From contig NC_061455.1 in the NCBI RefSeq assembly GCF_022581195.2, forward strand, positions 1,484,120 through 1,548,119: a stretch of 64,000 nt of DNA. The letters run 5' to 3'. The position numbers were made by a program, and so were the translations under genes. The notes beneath the pieces are model-generated. The model saw nothing but the letters and a program-made list of their open reading frames with translations, had not been told where the DNA came from and searched no databases. The stretch comes from Helicoverpa zea. Its lineage: Eukaryota; Arthropoda; Insecta; Lepidoptera; Noctuidae. This document shows, one piece after another, positions 1-13,800 of the stretch; the first letter of the stretch is position 1; the number at the start of each line of letters is the position of its first letter.

Positions 1-964
1 CGGGTAGAATCGGATCGCCCGAAAACTGTAATATCACCAACTTCGTAGCGTGGCCGAGAGAAATACAACAAGTGCAGAGAATAGAGCTCTCTGTGAGAGA
101 ACACAACCAATTGCCTAGGGTTAATGCTAATATTAAAAGGATTATCGAAGACAGGATTGTTAAAATGGCGGGCGGTGTTTAAATATGGAATGACGGGTAG
201 TGACGTCATTTGTCGGTGTTGCCAAAATTTTGTCATCATTATCGTCTCATCTCCAGTCAGTAGCTTCCAAAAGGAGAAATTCTATTGGTCGTTTAAAAAT
301 TCCTCAGCTCTGCTTGGGTGGAGTCTGAGCCTAAGTTTTATCCTAGACTGCGCGCCATAACTCTAGACTAGCGGAAAATTGTGGAACTATTTACTTTTGC
401 ACGTTTCACTAAGTAATGTCATAGACACTAACGCCGTTCCATGGTCTTGAGAAAGATGGCGGTCAAATTGTTCACTTTTGTGAGAATTGGTAATTTAGCT
501 GTTAATATATTATGTATGTTCGTTTATTCATACAAAGTATGTATCGTTTAAGTAAATACAAAAATATACTTAAATTCAGGTAGTTTTATTTTTCATTTTT
601 TTATATGACTTCCTACCATAGTGTAAATATCTTCTAGTCAATTCCAGTAACTACAATGTCTGGGAAGCGATAATAATACGTTTGCTGTAAATACCAGCTC
701 ATAAGTAAATACAATACTGAAATTATATAATTTCAGTTAAATACTTAACTTCTGCTATTATCTGTATGTATTTTTGTTATTATCTTCACGGCATCGGAAA
801 ACCTCATTGAATACGCCTTATTTGACTAACTATTTCTAACATTTAAGAAAACGTTTTTATAGCAAAAATCATACAGATGTTATTGTTATGGTTATGTGAA
901 AATGAATAAATATCCTATTCTATTTAACCAGTCTTACCCCTTCTAAGTCTAATACCCCTTATTA
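1..964. other. non-coding flank
   Basis: AT-rich sequence downstream of the receptor gene. Only short open frames without coding character are present, and I see no recognisable gene or repeat. Confidence 0.5.
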
Positions 965-1180
965 GGTTGACCCGGGCAAGGGTCAATAAGGGTTGAGAAG
1001 GTCAAATAGGCAGTCACTCTTTTCAAAACACTTAATTGGGCTACCCGAGTACCTAACTGGGTTGTGGAGGTCAGATTGGCACTCGGTTCTTGTAAAACAC
1101 TGGTACTCAGCTGTTAGACTGGAAGCCGACCACAACATAGTTGGGGAAACGGCGATTCTGACAGGTGATGATTCTATTCT
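965..1180 (+). repeat. SINE, 3' portion
   Basis: Carries the 'gtaaaacactggtactcagc' and 'gactggaagccgaccacaac' blocks shared with copies at 21.6, 24.0, 54.0, 57.4, 59.2 and 63.6 kb. The tRNA-like head with the B box is missing, so this copy is truncated at its 5' side. Confidence 0.7.
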
Positions 1181-1560
1181 AACCAGGCTTAGCCAGCCAC
1201 CAATAGCGATTTAACTGTTTAGTCAATTTCATCACACATAGTCAAAAAATCAGAGACTCATTTTCATGTGGGTTAAATGAACCAAAATTTAATTTAAAAT
1301 CCAATAAAATTGTATTCATAATATTCACACGTTTCTAAATCTACGTTTACACACAAAAGATCCCATTTACACAATTGAACACTTTGGGACCGTTCCCTAA
1401 AGGGTTTCTAGAACACATGCTTTTCTAAAAATAATATGTCTGACTTATAACGAAATACTTTCATAGCAAAGTTCTAAAATATTGCTTATTATGAAGACTA
1501 TTTAGTAATTAGCGAGAGAAATACTCTCTTTTTATAGTAAACTTATAAGTTATAAGTACC

Positions 1561-1640
1561 TATAGTTCGGCCATTCAGAGAATGCGTTCCTGACACGTCG
1601 CGATTGAACTGACGACGTAATAACATTCATTGATTTTTAA
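1561..1640 (+). repeat. partial TIR end of the 1676-2639 element
   Basis: Repeats the terminal sequence that starts gttcggccattcagagaatg and ends near gacgacgtaa. It lies about 115 bp upstream of the larger copy in the same orientation. The right part does not match, so it is a solo end or rearranged copy. Confidence 0.6.
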
Positions 1641-1675
1641 CTTATCCTCTTATGCCGAACTTTAACTTATCACTA

Positions 1676-2639
1676 TAGTTCGGCCATTCAGAGAATGCGT
1701 TCCTGACACGTCGCGATTGAACTGACGACGTAACTTTGCAATGGCGTTGCAGTTACGATAAAAATATTTTTGCTGGTTGTTTACCGTTTTAACAATTGAG
1801 GAGCATTAAAACAACATTATTATATCAATAATCAATGAATGTTATAATTTTGTGCCAAACTGAGTGTCAAATAACTTGGTAAACAATATTTTTCTAAATC
1901 TATACTGCGCTATTACAAGGTTATGTCAGCGGTTTATATTTTGTAGTGCTGTGCTAAAAATAACAGGCAAGTATCGTAATCTGTTCTTATACAGTTATAA
2001 TATAAAATAATACGTTTTGATTTTCTTTTTAAGAATTGGAAAATAATGGACTATAAGACTTAATTATAACATTTATGAAATATAAAAATAAAACTATGAC
2101 CAAACCGCATTTTTATACTTAGATTAAAAATGGTAACCCCAAATGGCGTTATGGGCCGCCATTTTGTGACGCTAAAACAGTCGTCCGTTGTCGTTTCGTG
2201 CGCATAGACCACGTTTTTCAAGTGTTTTCGATCTGTTTTTATTTGATTACCCGGCTTTTGTTAGACCGAGATATCAGGATTGATTCTGTTATTGATAATA
2301 ATATAATTATACATGTAGGCGAAGATGATGATGAAGACACCACCTCCTCAAGCAAATCGGAGTCTGATTAATATTCTGTTCGCACATTCAATTCAATGTA
2401 CTTGTAACAAAGAATAAATAAAACAATTTTATTATATGAATATTACCTTTTTTTGGTTTCCACTTAAATAACTAAAATATAAAACAAATGATTCCGCCAA
2501 TTTAAAACGAAAATAATCTTAAAATAATGCGGCGGTTCATTTTGAAGGAACGGTAACGAACTCAGTGTTATGTTGTGCCCATCACTAGTCGTGACTAACT
2601 GATAGGTGTCAGGAACGCATTCTCTGAACGGCCGAAGTA
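1676..2639 (+). mobile_element. Tc1/mariner-like TIR element, about 0.96 kb
   Basis: The left end (tagttcggccattcagagaa) is mirrored at 2604-2639 (ttctctgaacggccgaagta), and both ends abut TA. The first ~165 bp are identical by eye to the MITE at 22704-22926, which is an internally deleted version of this element. Near its right end an open frame ends in an acidic Ser-rich tail, as in some IS630/Tc1-type transposases. Class assignment rests on the TA junctions and that tail. No complete transposase is present. Confidence 0.65.
2237..2371 (+). pseudogene. transposase C-terminal remnant
   Basis: About 45 codons run open to a TAA at 2369-2371. The end reads ...IIIHVGEDDDEDTT..., then a Ser/Asp/Glu-rich stretch, and an aataaataaa run follows about 40 nt later. 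The hydrophobic-then-acidic tail resembles the C termini of IS630/Tc1-like transposases and the fragment at 47005-47265. The catalytic domain is absent. Inference by eye only. Confidence 0.4.
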
Positions 2640-3938
2640 TAAGTGAGGAATTGTGCTCACGAATGAAATACCATGATTGAGATTTTTTTGGTAAATTATT
2701 GTGGACCTTAGCTTCAAGTACTTAGCGCTTATAATTCTTTGCCGATATCAGATCATGGTGACTACATTTTATAAATTGTAATATCTTCATTGGTAAGTTT
2801 TAAGTTATCCCCTATTATAATATGTTAAGTAAATACTAAGAAAGGTAAATAAGTAGTTACCTGTACGATTTTTCCTTTTAGCAGGATTGCTCTATGAATT
2901 TTGAAAACATTCAAGAAAGAAAAAAAATTTTTTTGCAATGAATGCCGTTTCATTGGTGAACGCTGACCTTTATGTACCTATGTAAGTATTTTTTTTACTT
3001 CTTAATGCTATGAGATTCTTTATTTTATATAGTATGATGAGCAGATTATGATTAAACTTTTGGGTTTGCTAATTCTCTTTGTTGCAACTCCTGCTTGCAA
3101 CACATTGCTGATTATTATTTAGACCATATTATCTATTATAATTAATTCCTTTCATGAGCATTTAATTTTCATAATTATAATTTTATTAAAATCTCCAGAT
3201 ACTTTTCGTACCTATCTATAAGTTTAGTGGTCTTAAATATATCTTAAAATTCTATATGGCAATACCAATTACTAAAATAAATAGGTAGTTTAAAGTTTAT
3301 ACGTAGATACATAGTTATTTATTATCTAATAATTTCTACAAAATATACTATGATTAGTTTAGTAACACAGATAATCCACACATATAGAAATTTATAGAAT
3401 ATTTACATTAGTATTAAAAAGGCAGCTTTTAGGTCTTTTAAATATTTGATTTATGCATCTATGATATTCAACTGTTGACATATTTTTTTTATTTTTGGAA
3501 ATCTGCACTATTAAGTTATTTTTATGAAAAACACTAAAGTCCATTAGACCGATAAGGGAAAATACCCAATATTTAAAAGACCAAAGGACCAACTACTTTG
3601 GCACACGATTTTGAGCCATATTGGCAGAGTATTTAAGTTAATTTTCTATTTACATGCTAATTTATTCTTTGTTGTTATAATCCTTTTTCTCATCATGATA
3701 TTATCACGAATCTTTTATATACAATAACATTTATTAAATCATAAAACTGAGTAAAATAGTTCAGTTTTTAGTCAATTTTCTACAAAGGGTTTTCACGAAT
3801 TCAAAGGAAATAATAAGAAATTTGAAGAAAAAAAAAAACGAGTATTTTCGTTCCAGATAACTTTGGTATCTAAACATGTTATATTTTTATAATAACTCCA
3901 CACTAATTTGGAATATGTTTGGCACTGTTCACACATGT
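2640..3938 (-). other. 3' UTR / downstream flank of GABA-B-R3
   Basis: AT-rich, no coding signal. A minus-strand AATAAA (plus-strand TTTATT at 3730-3735) lies about 205 nt past the stop and is a candidate polyadenylation signal. Several other TTTATT hexamers occur, so the true cleavage site is not decided. The part left of about 3.6 kb may be intergenic. Confidence 0.4.
3730..3735 (-). terminator. candidate poly(A) signal of GABA-B-R3
   Basis: AATAAA on the minus strand about 205 nt after the stop. It is the nearest canonical hexamer I noticed. AT-rich context makes chance matches likely. Confidence 0.35.
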
Positions 3939-4847
3939 CTAATCTCTAGAAGAAGGACCTGGTCTCGCGTCTTCTGTAGACTTCCATCTGCTTTCTAATA
4001 CCGACTTCCCTTTCGCATCTTGGTTGACATTCTGATGACTGTACCGTCTCTGCTCCTCAAACACCCTGGCAGTTATGTTAAACACACTATCAGCGCTGGT
4101 TTTCCTCCGAGTATCAAGAGTCGTCAAGCTATTGGCAGCTGAAGGTGCTATCCTATGCGGAAACCTTGGAGAACCTTTAATTTTCTCACAAGAATTCTGA
4201 TGAGACATCGGTCTTTGATGCGTAGCTGGCAGAACGAAGTTCACTTTCGTCTCCGGTTCAGCAATATACTTCTGAGGCAAAGGTCTCGAAGGTTCGGGGA
4301 CATACGAACACGAGGGCTCGTCATCAGTCACTCGTATAATAGGACCGCTTTTCGCGTAAGATTCTCTCCTTAACTTTAACTCAGGATGGGGTACATGAAG
4401 GGTGTTACAGGATAATACCATGGAGTGTTTTCTATTCCCTGGAACAAGTCCTGCTATCATGCCCACATGCATTTTGAGTGCAGCCGCTATGCTTGCACCT
4501 GTGGGGTCTGCTATAGACATGGTTGAAGCTTTCCTGCTGGTCGGTCTACTGCTTCCGAAGAAGCTCTTTATCCTGCTGAGTAGACCGGTGTGTTCTTCTC
4601 TTTTGTTGAGGCAAAGGTTGTATAGGTCTATGGCTGGTTGTGATTTTCTGTAGTTGAGTTTTGGTTGTGAGCTGAAACTGACGGAGTTGCGTCCTCGGAA
4701 GGCGTCGGTGGAGGGCCAGCTGGCGCGGGGGATGACTGGCGGGAGGACGGAGAGGAGCAGCATGGGCAGGCCGCCGCTGACGCTCGGGGTGCGGCGCTCG
4801 TTGGCTGCGTGAGCCATGCCTTCTTCTTCCACTGTGTTTAGTTCAGT
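3939..4847 (-). CDS. GABA-B-R3: GABA-B-R3 last exon (C-terminal tail, stop)
   Basis: Acceptor acattgcacag, phase 0, 302 codons then TAG at 3941-3939. The tail is Ser/Arg/Pro-rich. It contains TPSVSGGLPMLLLSVLPPV and IPRASWPS near its start, ETKVNFVLPA midway and GSPRFPHRIAPS further on, short blocks I recall as shared with the Drosophila R3 tail. This tail is far longer than in R1/R2 and looks disordered, which suggests a docking or regulatory role (inference). Confidence 0.94.
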   Translation of the reverse strand, partial: TELNTVEEEGMAHAANERRTPSVSGGLPMLLLSVLPPVIPRASWPSTDAFRGRNSVSFSSQPKLNYRKSQPAIDLYNLCLNKREEHTGLLSRIKSFFGSSRPTSRKASTMSIADPTGASIAAALKMHVGMIAGLVPGNRKHSMVLSCNTLHVPHPELKLRRESYAKSGPIIRVTDDEPSCSYVPEPSRPLPQKYIAEPETKVNFVLPATHQRPMSHQNSCEKIKGSPRFPHRIAPSAANSLTTLDTRRKTSADSVFNITARVFEEQRRYSHQNVNQDAKGKSVLESRWKSTEDARPGPSSRD

Positions 4848-7800
4848 CTGTGCAATGTAGAACAAATGGTTAAGCTTCATGATTTGGTTTTAAAAATAGT
4901 TAATGTATAAAAGAAATAGGCGATAATAACGCAATGTATTTTTGTAGGTTGTGGCTTTGTAACACTTAATTTGACAACTACAAAAATATTTCTAGGTCCG
5001 TTTTCTAGTCCATTACGATCTGTCATATTTTATACATATTTGGAGGTTGGCAACAGTAATACTTACTCTTTTATGCAAAGATAGCGAAGCATTAGATCCA
5101 CTAGCCGAGTCTAGTGGTTCTGCCAACAGCTTCTCAAGTCTGCCTATCTCCTTGTCTAACGCTGCGACTTCTCTCTTATACACTCTGTTCTGTATTTCTA
5201 TCCTGAAGTGTAACTCCTGCGTCTCGTCTGTAACGAATCTTCTCGTCTTACACTCTAGTCTTAGGCCCATGCTTTGTATTACGGGGTCTTCTTCCGCTGA
5301 AAAATACAATAGTAACTTTCATGAGGGTTATTTTTTATAAGATTTACTCGTAAGTTAGACATCATACACCAAGTTATAGTATGGAGAAATTAAGCAAGTT
5401 TTGCTTAATCAGTCTATTTTAAAGGTTTTTGTAGCTTGTCAATTCTATTCAATATTTTTTTATTTATTTTTTAACTTATGAACAGTAGTATATGTATTTG
5501 CTTTATTTTCTTTAACACAGAAACTTACCATTACTCCTAATAGCAACAATCTTCGGCAAAAACAGCAAACACAAAGTCGAAGTCGTAGTAATCAAAATCA
5601 GACTGGTTATCGATATATACGCTAGGGTTGCCCTTTCAGAAATTATAGTTCCAATCACCACAACGCTGGCACTGGTGATTACCACGGAATAGACACTGAT
5701 TCCGATGTATTTGGAGTCGTTAAGGGCAGAAATCTTGACATTTCTGGTCTCCCAGGCCATGTAGACGCCGACGATGAGGAGTAGACCCTTGTACGCGTAG
5801 AGGGCGCATAACCAACCGGTCGTGTTTTGGGATTTGCAGACTTCTATCTGAAAAGAGGTAGGGCGTAAGTTAGAGGGGTTTTAACCGTTTTTGTAAATAA
5901 AGAGTTAAATATGTGGAGAAAAGTAGATAGTTTGTATTTCAAAAATATTGTCGATTCGCATTGTTTTAAAATTTACTAAAAGGTCTAAAAGAAGGTCTCT
6001 TTGTCTTACGATAACAAACCACGACTAAGCTCAATCTAGATAATATTTTGGTTTATTACTTGACATTTTTATATTTACAACAACAGCAAATTGATACCTA
6101 TGCTTATGAAACAGATTTCTTTTTACATTACTTTCAAATTGTTTCCACAAAATAAATGGTTTCAGTCCAAACCTGAGGCTGATAAATCACACTTCTATCC
6201 GTCGTGCTGATCTCCGTAGTCAAGTTCTTAAGATGCCTCTCCATGGGATCCAGCATGGCCCACAGTGTGACTATCATCCCATCGATCACCAGTAGAGCAC
6301 AAACCAGGGATATTAGTGGCGTGTCTTGAAGCAACTTGGTTTTGCATACTCCACTGCGATTGCTGGAAGAAAATGGATCATTCTGTAGCAGCAGTGCAGG
6401 TAATGTTGAAATGAAACAGCAATAAAAGTGTAAAAATAGAATAGTTTATATTATGTATTTTTTTTTTGTATGGCATCTCGCAGTTCAGCCTAGGAGGCCG
6501 TGTACTGCTTAACCGGACTTTTCCCTGTGGATGCCTAGAATTTAAGGCCTCCAGCCAGGGGCTTATATTATGTAAATACAAAACGAGCTTAAGTAGAAAA
6601 TCACAGGTGCCGAAGTAGTGCTAACGTTCAGGCGAGAGCGTCGCGTGATCGTCCAATAAGAACGCTCTAACAAGACTGTGAGTACCTAAAAGAAACGAGA
6701 TAGGTGCGCGCGAGCGAGATAGCACTAACGTAAATATAACGCGTTCGCGGCGCGACCGGTCTTCATTCTCATGTTGCGGGTGGTGCAGCGAAGCGTACCT
6801 CACAATTCAATCAAGGAAATGGTTCCTAACGAAATTTATGCAAATCTGATGGCAGCTGATTGACTGTTTTTTTATGTATGTTTCCTTGGGGGTAAAGCTT
6901 AAATGAATAGTATATCATGCTATGTGTATTTGGATACTCACCTGATAAATATCCTATGCACTCGATAAGTCTTTGCGAACATTGAGCCAAAAGCCAACGA
7001 GAATCCAGCAGACAATATGTAAACTCTTCCCTGAAAAAGCATTAAAAGATAGGTATTACATTACAACACAAAAACTCTAATGATGTCGCCTAAGTCTTAG
7101 ACTGGTTTTCTTTTCTTATCATTAAACTAATAACAAAATGATTGAAATTAATCCTGAGTATTTATGAAAATGGAAAAACCTAAACTTTCGCGAATAGTGC
7201 CGTAATTTTTACAGCTAATTCACACGAGCAGATTTTCGATTCGTACTGACTGTTAAGAATATACGCATTGACAAATAGGTACCAGTGTGAAAGATGATGT
7301 TTAAAACCGAATATATGGAAAACCCCCTACTGCTATAGCGCAGTTAAGCATGAGGACCTCAGTAGACTTTATTCATATTCATTATTCATATTTTATTCAT
7401 ATATTACAATACACAAATAAATTAATAATAATATATATGTATATATATAACTATATAAATATGTACACTACAAACAATACTATATAATAACATATTAAGA
7501 AAGTTAATTTGAAACTGACTATTTATGTTTCTGCCAATTTCCCAAGATAGTGGTCACGAACTTTGAGTTTGAAGGTGTGACGGGTATTTACCATCCTGAT
7601 CTCCAGAGGTAACTCATTCCAGAGAAGAATAGATTTTACAAAGAAGGAAGAGTGTATGATATCAGAACGATGTGTAGGACATTGTAGAAGGCGATTGTTG
7701 AAAGAGCGTAAATTTTTGTCATGATGTGAGCCAAGATATTTGAAATGAGAAGTTAAATAAGAAGGTGAAGTAGGAGTGTGAAGAATAGAGAAAAGAGTAG

Positions 7801-10800
7801 TCAATGCCCTCACCTCACGACGCTGCCTAATAGGTACCAATAATAATAAGGTAACAATTGTTTATACTGTTACATTTTAACATAAATATTCTATAAACTA
7901 AGGTTAGTATAACAATTTCTTATAGGTTAGCACCGCATGCCCCATAAATTAACAATTAAAATGTGCTACAAACACTATCCTAAAATTAACTATTTATAAT
8001 TACAAAACAAAAAATTAATAATTTGCATTGAGCTTTGGGACTTGAATAAAATAACAACACGGAATGAAATAAAAACACAAATAGAATACTTAAAACAACA
8101 TACATAATCAGGATTATTTAAACATTATTTGAAATGATACGGCGGAACTTGCTTAAGGAGTCGAAATGGACATCTACCTTATCACTATAGCTGTTCAACA
8201 GTTAACTCACTGTGCACATAGCAGAGAACGGCACATAGGACGGCAGGGTGGCGTTGTCGACGCCTAACAGTGCGACTGCCGTGTACACCAGCACACAGCC
8301 GATCAGCGTCATGTTGTTCAGCCGCGGAGATGATAGCTTTATTGACCTGGAGTGGTAGTTGAATCAGAATATTGTTAATCTTGAGAAGCATATCATAATT
8401 ATGAGTTCGGCTGGATTACATTGTGTTAGGGATGCCAGTGTGAACATACCAAGTAAACCGATGCTTTTGTGTTGAAAGTATTCGAGATGCGAAGTAGCGG
8501 TGTGGAGGCATAAAACTGTGGTTTTGACTTCTTCCAAGTAAATGAATAACACTGTTGGTCATTAGCTCACTCCTAGCCCACATTATGTAAAGCTCTTAGC
8601 AAATATTATTATAGTATGTATAATCGACATGCCATGTTGCAAATTATGTCTTAGCTTAATTTTTATTAAAGTTGCAGTTCAGCACTTTCTTTATTATTCT
8701 ATCTCCATAATAGGCCAGAATTAGGCTTATAGAAAAGTTCACTACAAAATGATTATCACAACAAAACAACATACCTCCGTTTACTATAATGCAAGTTGAA
8801 GACCAAGAAGGCCAGTGCTAACGCGACTCCCAAAGCCGCTAACGCAGCCACAGCCATCCTAGCTGGCGCCCACACGGAGTCAACCCGGAGGACCAGGACT
8901 CTTCGAGCCGCTGGTACTCCGCCCGCCCACTGGGGTCGGGCGCAGTCAGGGCAGGTCATCTCGCGACCGTGGGTGTAGAGGGCTACGGTCTTTGGTCTGC
9001 CACCTTGAAGAGGATATTATAATTTGTAGATTCATTTATATAGTGCAAAATGTATACAGTTACAGAAATGCATCCATATCATATATATAGGGTTATAGGT
9101 AAAACACTAACAACCTCTCAGGACCATATTACTAATATCATAAACTAAAACTTTTGTTCTATGACTTTTACGAATTCACAGATTTTAGTTCATCAACATT
9201 TTCACACAAAAATTAAAATATTTCAAGTGTACGCTCTAAAATTTACGAAGTCTACAGTAGTACAAAAGACAGCGGAGGGGAGCGAAGCTCGGGCGGGCGG
9301 GGGAGCGTTTGAACTTGACCTATTTACGAGCGGCCGTCAGTCGTTTTTATGCGCAAGCGTCGCGTCATATCATACGTGTCCTTGTAGCGAAATTCGGTAG
9401 TGTGAACGTAATTATCTTTACAGTATGGCATATCGATATTCAAATGTCGAGTACACGGAAATGGTGCGAATGCTTGCTAGGTGTGATGACAATGTTTCGG
9501 AAGCCTGTCGCCAATACGCCATACGATTCCCAAACATCCCTACACCTAGCTGAGTAACAATGCTAGCCGCCACACAGCGGTTACGAGATTACGGGCACGT
9601 CCGGCATGCCATCAGGGATAGTGGTCGTCCACCGAGGCACACAGTACGTGAAGAAGACGATATTTTTTTTTTATTTTATTTTATTTGACCTTTTCTTAAA
9701 AAGGCGGGAAATCGTATCGTAGCGAGTTACCAATTCAAAAGTATGGCTAGGTACGAGAATAGTACGCGGGAGGCGTGGGTAGGCAAAGATCTTGCATTAA
9801 TTCTAAAAGTGCAAACCCTCCACCAAACGTATTTATTGTAATGTGTGATAATCTCGACTCATCCACACACTCTAAGGTCGACTAATCGCTCGACTGGTCT
9901 CGATCGGGCCTTTAGTTGGTGAAGAAATGGTAGGGGCGTGCAAATTTCATCACTATAGCAAAATAGAGTTGAAATGTGTTAGATAGAACAATAAAATCTT
10001 GTAGGTTTGTTTTTGGCAAATGTATTATGTTTTATAAAAAGTCATAGAACAAAAGTTGTAGTTTATGATGTTAGTAATACAGTCCTGCAAGGTTGTTAGT
10101 GTTTTACCAATAACCCTGTATATATGGTATAGATTGTATTAGGTAAATTTTACATGATTTTACACACACATAAATCACACAGCACAAGGTACAAATATGG
10201 AATAGAATCATTGCTATGAGACTACATAATAAGCTGTACGAAGGCTAAATTCATGAGCGTGAAAATCACAGAAGACTACAGTTCCAACGTTATTTAAGCA
10301 CATGACATCAAATTAAGGCTTATCACGTAGGTATTTACTCTAAAAACTTACCTTGGATTTGGTAAAAAGCTGAGGTACCTATTCTGTCCGCACCATTGAA
10401 TGAGACAGGGCCCTGAAAAATATTTACGACTTAGGTACATAAAAATAGGTACTTTTCATTTAGAAGTCAAACAAATGGTAGAGGCAACAAATAAAATGAA
10501 AATGCCTATGGCTTTAAATTATTATACGCAGATATAGAATACAGATTAGATGATAATTCATAATTAATGAAAAGCCACTAAATTATCAGGCTGTACTAAG
10601 CATCTGTTTTGCAATATTCAAATATATGATAATTTCAGTTCATCCATACGCTTAAATTTATTAGTTTGACGTGAAACGAGTGATACAATTGTTATTTGTA
10701 GGACATAATCATTAATGATTTTGTGATAGAGGTCCAAAAACGGGCTAAAATTTACGAAACAGTTGCTGAATTATTCCATTACTGCCTACCTAAGTAATTA

Positions 10801-13800
10801 TCAAATTTATTGAGTGATGACATCAAATACTAATACTTAGTAGACCCAGTTACTACACTTAAATACATGTTAGTGTACAGTCACATCAAGCTTCTTCAAT
10901 TTGTAAGATTTTCCCAGTCACCTTATTCTTTAGAAGTAAAGTTGAAATCTATTCAAAGAAATTAGACATATTGTAGTAGCCTGATATGCTGTCGTCTACA
11001 TAAAAGTTAGTAACTACATTAAACTTACAAATAGTAGACTAAAACTTACCGAAACACCAACAAAGCTAAGATTCGCGAGCTGATCAAGGAACTCCTTCGC
11101 CATATCCTGTCTATCATAATCAAAATGGCTCAATCCAAGTCTGGTGGAGTTCGTTCCATCACTCCTTCGGTTGCCTAAGGACCTCCAGAGCTGTTCAGCT
11201 TTGCTCAAAGCTAGGGCTATGGCCCACACTGCATCGTATGTTTGAGGGGCGTAAGGAGACACTGCAACTCCTGCAGCTTCCATCTCACGGTAGAACATTT
11301 CGTTGGTCTGACACAAAAGAAGATAGATAGATAGATTGATCGTTTTTGTACACCTAGAAAATTAACAATACCGATCATCACAATACACAAAGAAAAGTAT
11401 AAATGGCGGTCTTATCGCTAATCAGCGATTTCTTCCAGACAACCTTTGGATGGAGTTTATTTGGATATAGATGGTTATCTGAAGATGGGTATCTAGTAGT
11501 AAGCTGCCGGTCCTATTAGAAAATGGACATTAAAGCTGCTCCCAATATTAGGTATATTGTTTGCTAATAGGTTATGTCAAATTCCTACTTCTAGTGAGCA
11601 AAACGACAAATACAAATAATGTTGCGAATAGCCTTTATGTCCAGTTTCTATAGATAAGACAAGGTTCGCTTTCCGTGGTCTGTGTTGGAATTAATAATGT
11701 GAATGTTTATGTAAGTTAATAAGCTTCCGCCAGCGGTTTCACCCGCGTCTGTGGGAGCCATTCCGCGTGCCTGGATAAAAAGGATCCTTCCTCTATATGT
11801 TGCCTACGCTTTATGTAGATAAAGCAGCAAGAATTTTTCAAATAGGTTACAAAAAACTTCTGCTTTATGATATTAGCATACCTTCATTAGTAAACATAAT
11901 GAATTATGTGATCTCACAAAATTATAACAGTCCAATTAAAGGAAAACTAACTGTGGGATACATTACATCCTAAACCACAAAATAATTATACAATAATTGC
12001 ATCATTATTTTGTTAATTACGATTCATCATTATCATAGTGGTCGTTAATAATACACATTTATCATTGATTTCTAAACCACTGTGGGTTGCGGTTTGTCGA
12101 ACCGTAAGCCGCATACCGGAACCGAATACCGCAGCCGCTCCGGTTCCGTACCGGTACCGTACCGCCGGTTGTGCATCATAAATTTTGTGTGGGTTAGGTA
12201 GGAGATGTCATAGAGTGACGGTAGCTAGACTGATAGCTCAATGGCGGAGAAAATAATAAGATTTGATGGTCTGTCATGCGAATTTAGGGTACCTATTTGT
12301 TTTTGACAGTTGTTTTTTTACCTTCCAATATACCATCTAATCAATTTTTCAATTCAAGCCGTTTTCCCGCGGTTTTACCCGCGTCCCGTGGTAACTACTA
12401 CCCGTACCGGGATAAAATATAGCCTATGTTACTCGTGGATAATCTAGCTTTCGAATGGTGAAAGAATTTTTAAAAACGGTCCAGTAGTTTTTGAGCCTAT
12501 TCATTACAACCAAACAAACAAACAAAGTTTTCCTCTTTATAATATTAGTATAGATTTCATTTAGTGCGATTATGAACGACACACCCGATATACGCACTTC
12601 TGCAAACCCGTTTATAATCCAATTAACTGTACACCAATATAATGGATGTCGTCTATACATTTTTATTGCTAGCTATCAGATTCATAGCAATGAATAAGGC
12701 ATAGCCTTCGAGGCATTGCCGTAGCTCCGAGATTTATACGTCTTCAAGACGATGTACGAAAACTATAAATAAAAGATGGAATCTGGAGTTAGGGCGCTAT
12801 TTTAAGAAACCTGTCCATACGATATTGTGTGGAAACGCAGACAGTTGATCTATAATACCTACTGCATTTATATCTTTTGTCGTGTTTTTGTTTTGGCATT
12901 TGCGTCGGCAGTTGTAATCGGCAGTTGGCATTCAAAAAAACCGGCCAAGTGCGAGTCGGACTCGTGTACGAAAGGTTCCGTACCATTATTTATAAAACGG
13001 ACAAAAAAATCACGTTTGTTGTATGGGAGCCCCCCAAAATATTTATTTAATTCTAGTTTTTATATGTTGTTGTTTTTGTATGTGTTGTTATAGCGGCAAC
13101 AATAATACATCGTTTGTGAAAATTTCAGCTTTCTAACTATCATGGTTCGTTAGATACAGCCTGGTGACAGACGGACGGACGGTTAGAGGAGCGAAAACAA
13201 TAGGGTTCCGTTTTACCCTTTGGGTACGGAACCCTTAAAACGTTCCTAAATAGTCCTAGTTCCAAGTTCAACGACAAAATAAACGTCCGTTTTCTTAATA
13301 CAATAGGCATGATGACAGTAATCAAAAATCATTAAAATAATATATTTATTAAATTAAACTTGAAGCTTGGAATATAAAACGCGCATTGTTTTCTTTATTA
13401 ATAATGTGATTAATATGTATTAATCATATATAATTAATCATATATAATATATATAAAATAAAATTACGAAATAAGGCAATCCGCCATGATATCTTGAACA
13501 CCAATCAGAGCTCGTGACGTCATTTCTCAAAACAACTCGCGCGAAAGCGCGCGAACGTCACATTTCGTTATTGTGAACTTCCACTGCGATCTTTGTTTTT
13601 AATTAATTAATTGTTTATAACACGAGTTATGGAGCCCGGATTTATCAAGGCAAACAGCGCTAATTTGCCTAGAATTGATATCATAATGCTGGGAAAGTTT
13701 TTGGCATCAAATAAAGATTTTTGTTCAGCTGAATTTAGAAATGTTAAAACTTACATGTAAGTATACTAGTTTAATTAAAAAACAATGAGAGATGAAACCT

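Noticed and set aside
4155..4653. Plus-strand frames inside the receptor's last exon
   Set aside because: Antisense shadows of a conserved receptor tail.
11014..11049. Extension of the 11.3-kb exon to the end of its open frame
   Set aside because: The GTAAGT donor at 11049 and the phase-matched GPVSF exon at 10412 show the extra residues are intronic.
12100..12175. Palindromic regulatory site ggttccgtaccggtaccgta
   Set aside because: Most likely a tip of a degenerate repeat. Nothing ties it to transcription control.
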